Shown here: positions 24,075 through 33,075 of the stretch, piece by piece | How the letters are laid out: each line of letters opens with the position of its first letter | Position numbering within the stretch: the first letter of the stretch is position 1 | From: UBA7703 sp034933205 | GTDB lineage: Bacteria > Bacillota > Clostridia > Christensenellales > CAG-138 | Length of the DNA stretch: 64,000 bases | Direction: 5' to 3' | Assembly: GCA_034933205.1 (NCBI GenBank) | Contig: JAYFNY010000001.1 | Location: 62,001 to 126,000, forward strand | Position numbers and translations under genes: made by a program | The notes under the pieces: model-generated | The model's database searches: none | The model's input: the letters and a program-made list of their open reading frames with translations, nothing else | Told to the model about the DNA's origin: nothing

Positions 24075-24095
24075 TATAATGATAGCGCTATCATT
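24075..24095 (+). promoter_or_regulatory. LacI-family operator O2 overlapping a perfect TATAAT
   Basis: AATGATAGCGCTATCATT at 24078-24095 is a perfect palindrome. It overlaps a perfect -10 TATAAT at 24075-24080, whose -35 (TGTTCA, 24052-24057) is weak. O1 and O2 are 55 bp apart centre to centre, close to five helical turns. Confidence 0.85.
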
Positions 24096-24113
24096 ACGTA
24101 AAGGCAGTTGATT

Positions 24114-25091
24114 ATGATGAGACTTGAAGACGTCGCCAAACTGGCGGGGGTATCCACGATCACCGTATCCAGGGTGATCAATTCCCCGGAACTCGTGAAA
24201 CCTGCTACGCGCGAGAAAGTGGAGCATGCGCTCGCGGAACTCAACTATGTGCAGAACCCCGTCGCCCGCGCGCTGGCGTCCAACCGGATCGGCATCATCG
24301 CCGTCTACATTCCCGCATCCATCGATCTGACCAACCCGTTCGTTATGCACTTTGTCGCCGGCATCAGCGAGGTGCTCAGCAGACATGTGTATTCCTTCCT
24401 GATCCGGCGGGAGCTGAACACGGAGCACCTTTGCGACGGGTACATCGCGACCGGTCTTCTCAAGGACGAGGTCGGCGTGCTTTACCAGTACACAAAGGAA
24501 CGCAGCCGTCCGCTGGTGCTTTTCGGACACACCGACCACCCGGATATCGACTGCATCGACGTGGACAACGTAGCCGGTGCGAGAAAGATAACGCAGCTGC
24601 TGCTGGAAAACGGCCACCGCGCGATTGCCATGATCAACGTCGACGAGGACAAGGACTATACCGCGGACCGTGCGCTCGGCTTTACCCGCGCGCTGGAAAC
24701 GGCGGGCATCGATCCTGCCGGCTGCCCGCAGATCTCGGCGCAAAACAACGTGGACGGCGGATATCTCGCCATGAAGCGCATCCTCATGGAGCATCCCGGC
24801 TGCACGGGCGTATTCTGCGCGACGGATACCCTCGCCATCGGTGCGGCGAACGCCGTCGTCAAAGCGGGAAAGAAGATTCCCGCGGACGTTTCGCTCGTCG
24901 GGTTCGACGGCCTCGGCCACGATCTGCTCGTGCGGCCCAACGTCACCACTGTGCATCAGCCGGTTTACGAAATCGGGATGCGGCTGGCGGAAACGCTCAT
25001 TGCCCGTCTCAACGGCGAAAAGAAGCGCGTCAAAGCGCTGGTGGAGCCGGATCTCATCGAGCGCGAAAGCGTTCTGCGGCTTGGCGCGTAA
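24114..25091 (+). CDS. LacI-family transcriptional regulator
   Basis: The 325-residue protein has the N-terminal LacI helix-turn-helix (RLEDVAKLAGVSTITVSRVIN) and hinge (NPVARALASNRIGIIAVYIP), followed by a periplasmic-binding-protein-like effector domain. Specific segments include ATDTLAIGAANAVVKAGKKIP and SLVGFDGLGHDLL. The operators upstream are nearly certain targets, so it is autoregulated. It is followed by a sugar ABC importer and two GH30 glycosidases, so its inducer should be a beta-glucoside or similar sugar released by those enzymes. The start has two adjacent ATGs (24114 and 24117); AAAGG lies upstream. Confidence 0.85.
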   Translation: MMRLEDVAKLAGVSTITVSRVINSPELVKPATREKVEHALAELNYVQNPVARALASNRIGIIAVYIPASIDLTNPFVMHFVAGISEVLSRHVYSFLIRRELNTEHLCDGYIATGLLKDEVGVLYQYTKERSRPLVLFGHTDHPDIDCIDVDNVAGARKITQLLLENGHRAIAMINVDEDKDYTADRALGFTRALETAGIDPAGCPQISAQNNVDGGYLAMKRILMEHPGCTGVFCATDTLAIGAANAVVKAGKKIPADVSLVGFDGLGHDLLVRPNVTTVHQPVYEIGMRLAETLIARLNGEKKRVKALVEPDLIERESVLRLGA

Positions 25092-25200
25092 AAAACGGCG
25101 AAACGGCGGCGGGCGGCATCTACCTTTGGCTGAATTCGGAAACGATTTTCAGAATATGGAATGCAAAAGCATTTCAGCAGAATAAAGGAGGAGAGAATCC

Positions 25201-26529
25201 ATGAAAAAGACCCTTGCTATGGTTCTTGCGCTGGCGCTGATGCTCGGCACGTTCGCCTGCGCGGGCACCCCCGCGGCTGAAACGACGCCAACGGACACGG
25301 CGGCTGCGGAAGCGACCGAACCCGTTGCCGAAGCGACCGAAGCGCCCGTCGACCCGGCTACGCTGAGCGGCACCATTACCGTATGGTCCTCCGGCGAGGA
25401 ACTGACCCGGTTCGTGGAAGGCTTTAACGCCGTCTACCCGAACATCAAGGTGGAAGTTACCGTCGTTCCGAACGCGGAGTTTTTGACCAAGCTGTCCACG
25501 GCGATCAGCGGCGGACAGGCGCCGGATCTGTTCACCGGCGAATCGGACTATGTCAAATACCTCGTCGAAACGCCCTACTGGGCCGATCTGAGCCAGTTTG
25601 GCGCCGACCAGTATAAGGACAACGTTTGGGAATATGTGTGGAATATCGGCACCGACTCCAAGGGCGTAACCAAAGCCCTGAGCTGGCAGGCTTCCCCGGG
25701 CGGCGTCATCTACCGGCGCGATATCGCCAAGACCGTTCTTGGAACCGACGATCCGGCCGCCGTTGGCGAAATGCTGAATAGCAACGCCAAGATGATGGAA
25801 GTCGCCGCGAAGATGGCGCAAAACGGCGTAAAGATGTTCGCCACCTGGCAGGACATCATGAATATGGAGTTCACCAACCGCGCGGGTGCGTGGGTGACGG
25901 ACGGCCAGCTTTCGATCGACGCGAATCTGCTGGAATATATGGACATGGCGAAGTCGATTGTCGATAATGGATACGATAAGAACTGCGATCCGTGGAGCGG
26001 CGAATGGTATGCCGCCGTCGAGAGCAGCGACTGCTTCTGCTATATCCTGCCGACATGGGGATATCAGTTCCTCATCAAGCCTTCCGCGGTGACCACGAGC
26101 GGCCAGTGGGCCATGTGCGAAGCGCCGGTTCCCTACGTCAAGGGCGGCACATGGGTCGGCATTTACGACGGCAGCCAGAACAAGGAACTGGCGTGGCTCT
26201 TCCTGCAGTATTGCACGCTGAACGAGGATTCCGTGAAAGCCTACGCCAGCCAGTACGGCGAATACGTTGCGCTCAAGAGCGTGGATGAAGCGCTCGCCAA
26301 GGAGCAGGGCGACGCGGTTCTCGGCGGACAGAACCTCTACGAGTTCTACAACGGCGTAATGGCCAAGATCCCCGCGGACCTGATGACGCAGTACGACGGT
26401 ACGCTCAACAATGCTTTCCTCTCCGCCGTGAAATCCTATGTTTCCGGCGCGATGACAAAGGACGAGGCGATCGCCCAGTTCAAGGCGGACGCGCTCAACG
26501 CTTACCCGGATCTGACGATCGCGGAATAA
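25201..26529 (+). CDS. Sugar ABC transporter substrate-binding lipoprotein
   Basis: The 442-residue protein has a lipoprotein signal (MKKTLAMVLALALMLGTFAC, lipobox Cys20), then an acidic Thr/Ala/Glu-rich linker, then an extracellular-solute-binding family 1 fold (LSGTITVWSSGEELTRFVEG, GGQAPDLFTGESDYVKYL). It should deliver an oligosaccharide to the two permeases encoded next. AAAGGAGGAGAG precedes the ATG. No ATPase gene is nearby, so a shared MsmX-type ATPase is likely. A stem-loop follows, which commonly keeps binding protein above permease levels. Confidence 0.85.
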   Translation: MKKTLAMVLALALMLGTFACAGTPAAETTPTDTAAAEATEPVAEATEAPVDPATLSGTITVWSSGEELTRFVEGFNAVYPNIKVEVTVVPNAEFLTKLSTAISGGQAPDLFTGESDYVKYLVETPYWADLSQFGADQYKDNVWEYVWNIGTDSKGVTKALSWQASPGGVIYRRDIAKTVLGTDDPAAVGEMLNSNAKMMEVAAKMAQNGVKMFATWQDIMNMEFTNRAGAWVTDGQLSIDANLLEYMDMAKSIVDNGYDKNCDPWSGEWYAAVESSDCFCYILPTWGYQFLIKPSAVTTSGQWAMCEAPVPYVKGGTWVGIYDGSQNKELAWLFLQYCTLNEDSVKAYASQYGEYVALKSVDEALAKEQGDAVLGGQNLYEFYNGVMAKIPADLMTQYDGTLNNAFLSAVKSYVSGAMTKDEAIAQFKADALNAYPDLTIAE

Positions 26530-26542
26530 CCGCACTGCTGCC

Positions 26543-26576
26543 GGGGCTGCCGCCTGACGGCGGCGGCCCCGCTTTT
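26543..26576 (+). terminator. Stem-loop between binding-protein and permease genes
   Basis: GGGGCTGCCGCC pairs with GGCGGCGGCCCC (one G-U pair) around TGAC and is followed by GCTTTT. It probably acts as a partial terminator or an mRNA-stabilising end for the binding-protein message. Confidence 0.65.
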
Positions 26577-26647
26577 CGCCGAAACGCGCAAAACGGCGCC
26601 GGAACTTTACCCGAAGACGATCTTGACCGAAAGGGGGAAATCCCACC

Positions 26648-27580
26648 ATGCACCCTGCGACGAACCAAACAAACCGGCGGACGAAACGGAGCGCCCTGGA
26701 CCGCGGCTGGTACGGGTATCTGTTTATTGCGCCGTTTTTCGTCGTATTTCTGGTGTTTGGGCTGTATCCTATCGTCAGTACGTTTGAACTGAGCCTGCAG
26801 AAGTGGGACGGGCTGATGCCCGCCGTGCAGATCGGGCTGAAAAACTACGTGCGCATCTTCTCCGACAAGGTGTTTTACCTTTCGCTTTGGAATACGCTCC
26901 GCATCTGGATCGGCAATGCGATTCCGCAGTTTGGCATCGCCTTGGTTCTGACGGCGATCTTTACGTTTTCCCGCGTGCGGGGCAAAAACTTCTACCGGGC
27001 GGTATTCTATCTGCCGAACCTGATCACCGCCACGTCCGTGGGCCTTTTGTTCAACCTGCTGCTGGACGGCGACAACTCGCCGGTCAACCAGCTTCTTGTC
27101 GCGCTCGGCGTGCAGGGCGCGCCCGTGAGTTTCTTCTTCAGCAAATCGCTCACGAGCGGACTTGTTTCGTTCGTGCAGTGGTGGATGTGGTTTGGTTATA
27201 CTACGGTGATCATCCTCGCGGGGACCACCACCGTGGACAAAAGTATGTACGAAGCCGCCATGGTGGACGGCGCGAGCAAGGCGCAGACCTTTTGGCGAAT
27301 CACGATTCCGCTGATCCGGCCGACGCTGATCTACCTTTTGATCACGTCGTTTATCGGCGGCATGCAGCTTTTTGACGTTCCGCTTACGCTCTCCAATAAT
27401 CTGGGCGACCCGGGCAAGGCGGTGCTGACCGTTTCGATGTATCTTTACAATCAGGGGTTCAAGAATTTCAACTATGGATATTCCGCCACCATTTCCTGCG
27501 TGCTGTTCCTCTTTATCGCGGGAATGAGCGGCTTTGCCTATCGGGCCATGCGCAGAAAGGACGGGATGTATAAGCTATGA
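26648..27580 (+). CDS. Sugar ABC transporter permease (MalF/UgpA-type)
   Basis: The 310-residue membrane protein carries six predicted helices, starting with YLFIAPFFVVFLVFGLYPIV after a basic N-terminus. The EAA loop for ATPase contact is present (YEAAMVDGASKAQTFWRITIPLIRP). This is the CUT1-family inner-membrane subunit that partners the second permease. AAGGGGGAAA lies upstream of the ATG. It overlaps the next gene by four bases (ATGA), so the two permeases are coupled and expressed in equal amounts. Confidence 0.9.
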   Translation: MHPATNQTNRRTKRSALDRGWYGYLFIAPFFVVFLVFGLYPIVSTFELSLQKWDGLMPAVQIGLKNYVRIFSDKVFYLSLWNTLRIWIGNAIPQFGIALVLTAIFTFSRVRGKNFYRAVFYLPNLITATSVGLLFNLLLDGDNSPVNQLLVALGVQGAPVSFFFSKSLTSGLVSFVQWWMWFGYTTVIILAGTTTVDKSMYEAAMVDGASKAQTFWRITIPLIRPTLIYLLITSFIGGMQLFDVPLTLSNNLGDPGKAVLTVSMYLYNQGFKNFNYGYSATISCVLFLFIAGMSGFAYRAMRRKDGMYKL

Positions 27581-28404
27581 ACCGGCCGAAATTCCGCTTT
27601 TCCGCGCTGACGGTGCGCCTGCTGCTGATCTTTCTGACGCTGCTCTGCGCGGTGCCGTTTCTGATCGTATTTATCAACAGCACGCATTCCAGCCTGGATA
27701 TCGTGAAAAAGTTCAACCTGCTGCCCGGCGACTCGCTGGCGGAGAACTACGCGACCATGCAGTCGCTCGTGGATATCTGGCGCGGGTTTCTCAACAGTAT
27801 CCTCATTACGGTGCCCTATACGGCGCTGACCGGGTATTTCGGCGCGATGATCGCCTACGGGTTTGCCAAGTACCGTTTCCGGTTCAAAAACCTGCTCTAT
27901 GCCGTCGTGCTGATCTCCATGATGCTTCCCTCGCAGCTGAGCATTATCGGATTCTACCGGCTTTGCCTGAAGCTGCATATGACCAACAGCTACTGGCCGT
28001 TCATCCTGCCCGGTATCGCGAACGCGACGACGGTGTTCTTTCTGCGCGGCATGATCGAGCAGAGCATTTCGGATTCCATGATCGAGGCGCCGCGCATCGA
28101 GGGCTGTTCGGAATTCGGCATCTTTAACCGCATCGTTCTGCCCTGCATCCTGCCGGGCGTGGCGACGATGTGCATCTTCAACTTCGTAGCCTCCTGGAAC
28201 GCGTATATGGGGCCGCTGATCATCATGCAGCAAAAGGAACTCTATACCATGCCGGTCATGATCTCCATGATCAAAGGGCTTTATGTTACGAATTACGGGG
28301 CGATGTATCTGGCGGTTGCGATCTCCGTGATCCCCATTATGATCGTATTTGCCGTTTTCTCGCGCTACATCATCGACGGTTTGACGACCGGTTCGGAAAA
28401 ATAG
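27577..28404 (+). CDS. Sugar ABC transporter permease (MalG/UgpE-type)
   Basis: This 275-residue membrane protein is the second CUT1 permease. The EAA-type loop is IEAPRIEGCSEFGIFNRIVLPCILPG, and six hydrophobic segments are visible. It overlaps the MalF-type gene and is followed after 12 bp by the first GH30 gene, so import and hydrolysis are in one operon. No unusual residues are seen in the ATPase contact loop, which argues for use of a housekeeping sugar ATPase encoded elsewhere. Confidence 0.9.
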   Translation: MNRPKFRFSALTVRLLLIFLTLLCAVPFLIVFINSTHSSLDIVKKFNLLPGDSLAENYATMQSLVDIWRGFLNSILITVPYTALTGYFGAMIAYGFAKYRFRFKNLLYAVVLISMMLPSQLSIIGFYRLCLKLHMTNSYWPFILPGIANATTVFFLRGMIEQSISDSMIEAPRIEGCSEFGIFNRIVLPCILPGVATMCIFNFVASWNAYMGPLIIMQQKELYTMPVMISMIKGLYVTNYGAMYLAVAISVIPIMIVFAVFSRYIIDGLTTGSEK

Positions 28405-28416
28405 GAGGGAGTTCCC

Positions 28417-29763
28417 TTGGCAAACATATCCTGGCATATTTCCGGAGAAAACGCGCGCTGGATGGCGAAACAGCCGGAAACGGTGAACGCTCCGGCTACG
28501 CTGGAACCCGACGGGCGCACCTATCAGCGGATGGAAGGGTTCGGCGGATGCTTCAACGAGCTTGGTTTCCGCGCGCTTTCGCACCTCTCCGGCGCGGACC
28601 GCGCGGAACTCCTTTCCGAGTTGTTTTCGCCGCAGAGAGCGAACCTGAACCTTTGCCGGCTGCCGATCGGCGCGAACGATTATGCCGAAGACTGGTACAG
28701 CCTCGACGAGACGCCCGGCGATTTTTCGCTGGCGCATTTCAGCATCGAGCGCGACAGGCGCTGCCTGATTCCCTATATCAAAGAGGCGCTGGGATATCAG
28801 CCGGAGATGAAGCTGTTCGCTTCCCCCTGGAGCCCGCCGACCTGGATGAAGGACCCGCCCGTTTACAACTGGGGGAAGCTGATTTGGACGCCGGAAAACC
28901 TGTGCGCCTATGCGAACTATTTCGTTCGGTTCGTGCAGGCTTACGCGAATGAGGGCGTGCGCGTGGATCAGGTCCACGTGCAGAACGAGCCGGTCGCGAA
29001 CCAGAAATTTCCCTCCTGCATGTGGACGGGCGAGGAGCTGCGCGATTTTATCCGCGACTACTTGGGGCCGGCGCTGCGCGAAGGCTCCCCGGAAACCGAG
29101 CTATGGCTCGGCACCATCAATGCGCCGGGCTGCGACTATCGCAAGCTGATTTTCGATAAGTGGGCGACGGAGGACTACGACTATTTTGCCAACGTCGTGC
29201 TATCGGACGAGCGGGCGCTCTCGTTCATCACCGGCGTAAGCTATCAGTGGGGCGGAAAGATCGCCATCCAGCGAACCTTCGAAAGCTGGTGGCCGCGCGT
29301 ACGGCTGATGCAGTCCGAAAACGAATGCGGGTTCGGCGACAATACCTGGGATTATGCGCTCTACGTCTGGACGATGCTGAAGCACTACATCGCCAACGGC
29401 GCGGAGAGTTACCTGTATTGGAACCTGATACTGGAGCCGGACGGACGCAGCACCTGGGGGGATCCGCAGAACGCGATGGTCACGGTCGATCCCGGAACGG
29501 GGCGGTACGAGCGAAACCCCGATTTTTACGTGATGAAGAGCTGCTCCGCCATTGTGCAGCGCGGCGCGGTGCGCCTCGGCATGAAGGGCGCGTGGGCGGC
29601 GGATACGCTCGCGTTTGCCAATCCCGACGGTTCGCTCGCGCTTTCCGTCCTGAATCCTTTCCGCGAAACGCGCCCGCTTACGCTTAACCATGCGGGAGAA
29701 ACGCTCCGCTTTGCCCTGGAACCGCGCTCCGTCAGCAGCATACTGCTTGCGCCGGAGCAATAA
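28417..29763 (+). CDS. GH30 family glycoside hydrolase (first of two)
   Basis: The 448-residue protein begins with TTG, supported by AGGAGG at a spacing of 8. It is a GH30-type (glucosylceramidase clan) enzyme: RMEGFGGCFNELG, LFASPWSPPTWMKD, the acid/base Glu in VQNEPVANQ near residue 190 and the nucleophile Glu in MQSENECGFGDNTW near 300, then a C-terminal beta side domain. There is no signal peptide, so it acts in the cytoplasm on imported oligosaccharides. Activity could be beta-glucosidase, beta-1,6-glucanase or a related exo-activity. It is adjacent to the ABC permeases and a paralogous GH30. Confidence 0.85.
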   Translation: MANISWHISGENARWMAKQPETVNAPATLEPDGRTYQRMEGFGGCFNELGFRALSHLSGADRAELLSELFSPQRANLNLCRLPIGANDYAEDWYSLDETPGDFSLAHFSIERDRRCLIPYIKEALGYQPEMKLFASPWSPPTWMKDPPVYNWGKLIWTPENLCAYANYFVRFVQAYANEGVRVDQVHVQNEPVANQKFPSCMWTGEELRDFIRDYLGPALREGSPETELWLGTINAPGCDYRKLIFDKWATEDYDYFANVVLSDERALSFITGVSYQWGGKIAIQRTFESWWPRVRLMQSENECGFGDNTWDYALYVWTMLKHYIANGAESYLYWNLILEPDGRSTWGDPQNAMVTVDPGTGRYERNPDFYVMKSCSAIVQRGAVRLGMKGAWAADTLAFANPDGSLALSVLNPFRETRPLTLNHAGETLRFALEPRSVSSILLAPEQ

Positions 29764-29783
29764 CGAATACCGAGGAACACGAC

Positions 29784-31115
29784 ATGCAAGCAACCGCGGC
29801 CACGACCGAATATCGCAACAGGGCCATTCTCCACTCCAAAACCGACTGCGCCGTCTCGCTGGACGACGGCTCGCAGGAATGCGACGTGATCAATCTCTAT
29901 CCCGATCGGCTCAACCAGACCGTGCTCGGCTTTGGCGGAGCCGTTACCGAAGCGGCGGGCGATACGCTCCTGCGGCTGCCGCAAGAGAAGCGGCAGGAAC
30001 TGCTGCGGGACTGTTTCGGCAGGGAAGGCCTTTGCTATACCCTCGCGCGCACGTCCATCGACAGCTGCGACTTTTCCCTTTCGCAGTATGAGGCGGCGCC
30101 GTATGCGGGCGCGCCGTTTCGCATTACGCGGGACGAGGCGAGCATTCTTCCCGTTTTACGCGAGGCGCAGGCGTTTTGTCCGGGACCGATCTCGCTGATG
30201 CTCACGCCCTGGTCTCCGCCGGCCTATATGAAGGATAACGGCGAGCGCAGTCACGGCGGGAAGCTCAAAGCGGAATACTACGGCGCGTGGGCGGACTATA
30301 TTTGCCGTTATGTGGCGGAATACCGCGCGCGCGGCGTCCGCGTTGACCGGCTCTCCATTCAAAACGAACCGAATGCCGTTCAGCGCTGGGACAGCTGCCT
30401 CTTTTCCGGCGCGGAGGAGAAGCGCTTTCTGCGCGACTTTCTTGCGCCGGCGCTGAAAAAAAACGGCCTGAACGACGTGGCCGTTTACATTTGGGACCAT
30501 AATAAGGAGCGCCTTTTCGACCGCGTATGCGAAGTAGTGGATGAAGAGACGCTTCCGCTGATCGCCGGCGCCGCGTTTCACTGGTACAGCGGCGACCATT
30601 TCGACGCGTTGCGGCTCGTGCGCAGGGAGTACCCGAAACTGGAACTGCTTTTTTCGGAAGGGTGCATCGAATACGGCCGGTTTGCCGCGGAGAACCAGCT
30701 GCAGAGCGCGCGGATTTACGGCCGCGACCTGATTGGCAACTTCAACGCGGGCATGAACACTTTTATCGACTGGAATCTCGCGCTCAACGAATCGGGCGGG
30801 CCGAACCATGCGGAGAATTACTGCGACGCGCCGATCCTCTGCGACACGCGCGCGGGCACGTACGAAAAACGTCTTTCCTACTATTATATCTGGCACTTCA
30901 GCCATTTTATCAAAACCGGCGCGCGGCACGTCAGTTCCACCCGGTTTGGCGGCGAGGTGAGCGCGGCGGCGTTTCAAAATCCGGATGGCGCGATCGTCGT
31001 CGTGCTCCTCAACACGACTCCGGCGCAAAGGAAGGTGTTCCTTCGCCTGAACGGGTCGGTCGTTGAAGCGACGCTCCCGCCGGATGCGATTGGCACCGTT
31101 ACGATCCGAGAATGA
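29784..31115 (+). CDS. GH30 family glycoside hydrolase (second of two)
   Basis: The 443-residue protein is a GH30 relative of the preceding enzyme: VLGFGGAVTEAAG, LMLTPWSPPAYMKDNGE, IQNEPNAVQRWDSC with the acid/base Glu near 193 and LLFSEGCIEYG with the nucleophile Glu near 291, NTFIDWNLALNESGGPNHAENYC and a C-terminal beta domain. It also lacks a signal peptide. The two enzymes are only distantly alike outside the catalytic core, so they likely have different linkage or chain-length preferences. It is 20 bp downstream of the first GH30 and ends the operon at a strong terminator. Confidence 0.85.
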   Translation: MQATAATTEYRNRAILHSKTDCAVSLDDGSQECDVINLYPDRLNQTVLGFGGAVTEAAGDTLLRLPQEKRQELLRDCFGREGLCYTLARTSIDSCDFSLSQYEAAPYAGAPFRITRDEASILPVLREAQAFCPGPISLMLTPWSPPAYMKDNGERSHGGKLKAEYYGAWADYICRYVAEYRARGVRVDRLSIQNEPNAVQRWDSCLFSGAEEKRFLRDFLAPALKKNGLNDVAVYIWDHNKERLFDRVCEVVDEETLPLIAGAAFHWYSGDHFDALRLVRREYPKLELLFSEGCIEYGRFAAENQLQSARIYGRDLIGNFNAGMNTFIDWNLALNESGGPNHAENYCDAPILCDTRAGTYEKRLSYYYIWHFSHFIKTGARHVSSTRFGGEVSAAAFQNPDGAIVVVLLNTTPAQRKVFLRLNGSVVEATLPPDAIGTVTIRE

Positions 31116-31117
31116 GC

Positions 31118-31150
31118 AAAGGCCGACGCGGAAAACCGCGTCGGCCTTTT
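31118..31150. terminator. Strong bidirectional terminator after the GH30 operon
   Basis: AAAGGCCGACGCGG pairs with CCGCGTCGGCCTTT around AAAA, with flanking A and T runs on both sides. It can terminate the GH30 operon and the opposing HAD gene. Confidence 0.9.
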
Positions 31151-31205
31151 CCGTGCATGCCGGGACAGGTTTAAAGAAGGAACCCGTTTTGCTGCAACCG
31201 GGAAA

Positions 31206-31913
31206 TTACGGCAGGAGCAGGCGGAGCAGCTCCGCATAACCATACACGGTGTAGGTGGGCAGATCGCTGACGCTTTGGGGTGAGTCGTCCTTGCGGAACC
31301 AGCATGTGTCGATTCCGGCGTTGACGCCGCCCTGAATATCGGCGGAAAGAGAATCGCCGATGACGAGGCACCGTTCCCGCCCGGGATCGCCCAGCGCGCC
31401 GAGCACGAAATCGAAGTATTCCTTGCTGGGTTTCTGCACGCCCATCTCCTGCGAAATGAACACGCCGGAAAGATAGGGCAAAAAGCCGGAGCGTTTGAGC
31501 CGCTCGCGCTGCACGAGCGTCAGCCCGTTCGTAACGACCGCGAGCCGGTAGCAAGCGCTGAGCTTTTGCAGCGCGTCCAGCGAGCCGTCCAGCAGCACGG
31601 CCTGTCTGCCGAGATTTTCGACATAGCGGTCGTTGAGCGCGGGGCCTTCCGCCGGGTCGCGGTTGAGGTACGACGCGAATTCCTCGAAGCGGAGCCGCTG
31701 CACCGCTTTGCTGTCCAGCAATCCCGCTTCGAACTTGGTCCAGACGGACTGGTTGATTTCGACATACGTTTGGTAGTCGGGTTCCGAAATGGGAAGCCCG
31801 ATCTGCTCCATCGTCTGAAACAGAGCGGCTCTTTCGCCCGCGGAGAAGTCCAGCAGGGTATTGTCTACGTCGAACAGCAGATAGCGATAACGAAGGGCGT
31901 TTGAATTCGGCAT
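31206..31913 (-). CDS. HAD-superfamily hydrolase, YjjG/pyrimidine-nucleotidase-like
   Basis: This 235-residue protein has all HAD motifs: motif I DVDNTLLDF, motif II VTNGLT, motif III Lys in GVQKPSKEYFDF and motif IV IGDSLSADIQGGVNAGI. FDVDNTLLDF and the NGL triad suit the YjjG-type 5'-nucleotidase family. The start at 31911-31913 is favoured because family members begin a few residues before motif I, although the site is weak (AAAAGG). It is a single gene between the GH30 operon and the AraC regulator, with no clear metabolic link to either. Confidence 0.8.
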   Translation of the reverse strand: MPNSNALRYRYLLFDVDNTLLDFSAGERAALFQTMEQIGLPISEPDYQTYVEINQSVWTKFEAGLLDSKAVQRLRFEEFASYLNRDPAEGPALNDRYVENLGRQAVLLDGSLDALQKLSACYRLAVVTNGLTLVQRERLKRSGFLPYLSGVFISQEMGVQKPSKEYFDFVLGALGDPGRERCLVIGDSLSADIQGGVNAGIDTCWFRKDDSPQSVSDLPTYTVYGYAELLRLLLP

Positions 31914-32051
31914 GGATACCAACCTTTTTACACGGTTTGGACGGCCGCGCATGTTTCTATCTACCTTACACGATTCTTGCGCGAAGTTCAACGGCCGATT
32001 GACGGCAAACCCGATCGATCCCGCAGGACGCGCCGAAATCTAAATGGAATA

Positions 32052-32076
32052 CGAAAAAAGCCGTATCGAATACGGC
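32052..32076 (-). terminator. Terminator of the AraC-family gene
   Basis: On the minus strand GCCGTAT-TCG-ATACGGC is followed directly by TTTTTTCG. It lies about 110 nt downstream of the AraC-family stop codon and is the best terminator for that gene. Confidence 0.75.
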
Positions 32077-32083
32077 CGGTCCG

Positions 32084-32182
32084 GAGGGCCTTTCGCGCAG
32101 GCGCGCAAAGGGCGCTTTCCTATTTACAACAATATGTTGACCTGACCGAGGGCCTTTTACGCAGGCGCGCAAAGGGCGCTTT
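32084..32182. repeat. 35-bp direct repeat, two copies 64 bp apart
   Basis: The segment beginning GAGGGCCTTT and ending with the GGCGCGCAAAGGGCGCTTT part occurs at 32084-32118 and at 32148-32182 with two changes. Each copy can form an imperfect stem (CCTTT with AAAGG), and the second is followed by a T run on the plus strand. Confidence 0.85.
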
Positions 32183-32187
32183 TTTGT

Positions 32188-33075
32188 TCAGTTCAGCTTG
32201 TACCAGCTTTGGCGGAACGCGTTCGGCGTGATCCCTTCCCGCTGCTTGAATTGATTGATGAAGTGGCTCGGGTTCTCGATGCCGACTTCGAACGCGATCT
32301 GATTGATCGTGTCGTTCGTGGTTCGAAGCAGCTCCTTGGCGCGGTTGAGACGCGTGAAAATTAGAAACTCGTTTGGCGTAAATCCGGTATATCGCTTGAA
32401 AAGCTTTTGAAAATAGAATTTATTCATGGAAAACTGCTCCGCGAGGTCGTCCAGCGTAACGCGCGCGTTATAGTGGTCGAGCAGATAGGTGCGCGCTTCC
32501 TGAATACAGGCGGGAATCAGCTCGTGCTCCGGCAGCGTGCAGGTGCTCAGTACGCAGTCGCTCATGAGGTCCGTCAGCAGGCGCGCCGCGCGGATATCCC
32601 CCGCGAGCGTGCTTTGTCCGTGCTTATAGAGCTCCATCAATTCGCGCAGAATCGCGGGGGCGGCGGTGTTGGGAGGAAGCGTGGCCACGTTACGCCCGTC
32701 GTTCTGCGCAAGGAACAGGTCGTAATAGCGCGCGCAGCCGTGCCCGAAAAAGTGCACCCAAAGCATGTGCCATTCTTTTTTGACGGGGCTGGTCTGGTAA
32801 TACTGCGGCTTCTGGCATTCGATCCAGAAGATCTGGCCAGGCCGGACGGCTTCCGTAACGCCGTTGTATTCCAGGGTGCCTTCTCCGGAGATGATATATT
32901 TGATCAGGTACGAAGTCAGACCTGCGCGGCGCGTATAGTATTTCTCCCGCGCAAAGAAATCGCCGAGTTCCTGCACATACGGAAGGCTGCGTTTGACCTG
33001 CTGTCCCGGCGTAACGGTCAGCCACGTGGAGCTGGGCGTAATGTCCAGTTCGTAATTCAGTTGCACTCCGGCCAT
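32188..33075 (-). CDS. AraC-family transcriptional regulator of the rhamnose regulon
   Basis: The 295-residue protein has an N-terminal cupin sensor (residues about 20-150, with YLIKYIISGEGTLEYNG and WHMLWVHFFGHG) and two C-terminal AraC helix-turn-helix motifs (VTLDDLAEQFSMNKFYFQKLF and INQIAFEVGIENPSHFINQF). The divergent neighbour is the rhamnose gene set, so it is most likely its activator with L-rhamnose as ligand. AGAGGAGA precedes its ATG. It would be comparable to RhaS/RhaR in role, although the match is by architecture only. A candidate operator lies at 33143-33164. Confidence 0.8.
   Translation of the reverse strand: MAGVQLNYELDITPSSTWLTVTPGQQVKRSLPYVQELGDFFAREKYYTRRAGLTSYLIKYIISGEGTLEYNGVTEAVRPGQIFWIECQKPQYYQTSPVKKEWHMLWVHFFGHGCARYYDLFLAQNDGRNVATLPPNTAAPAILRELMELYKHGQSTLAGDIRAARLLTDLMSDCVLSTCTLPEHELIPACIQEARTYLLDHYNARVTLDDLAEQFSMNKFYFQKLFKRYTGFTPNEFLIFTRLNRAKELLRTTNDTINQIAFEVGIENPSHFINQFKQREGITPNAFRQSWYKLN

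Noticed and set aside
27538..28977. Long antisense open frame opposite permease and GH30 genes
   Set aside because: Low-complexity His/Arg composition and no start signal; the GC-rich third codon position of the plus-strand genes creates it.
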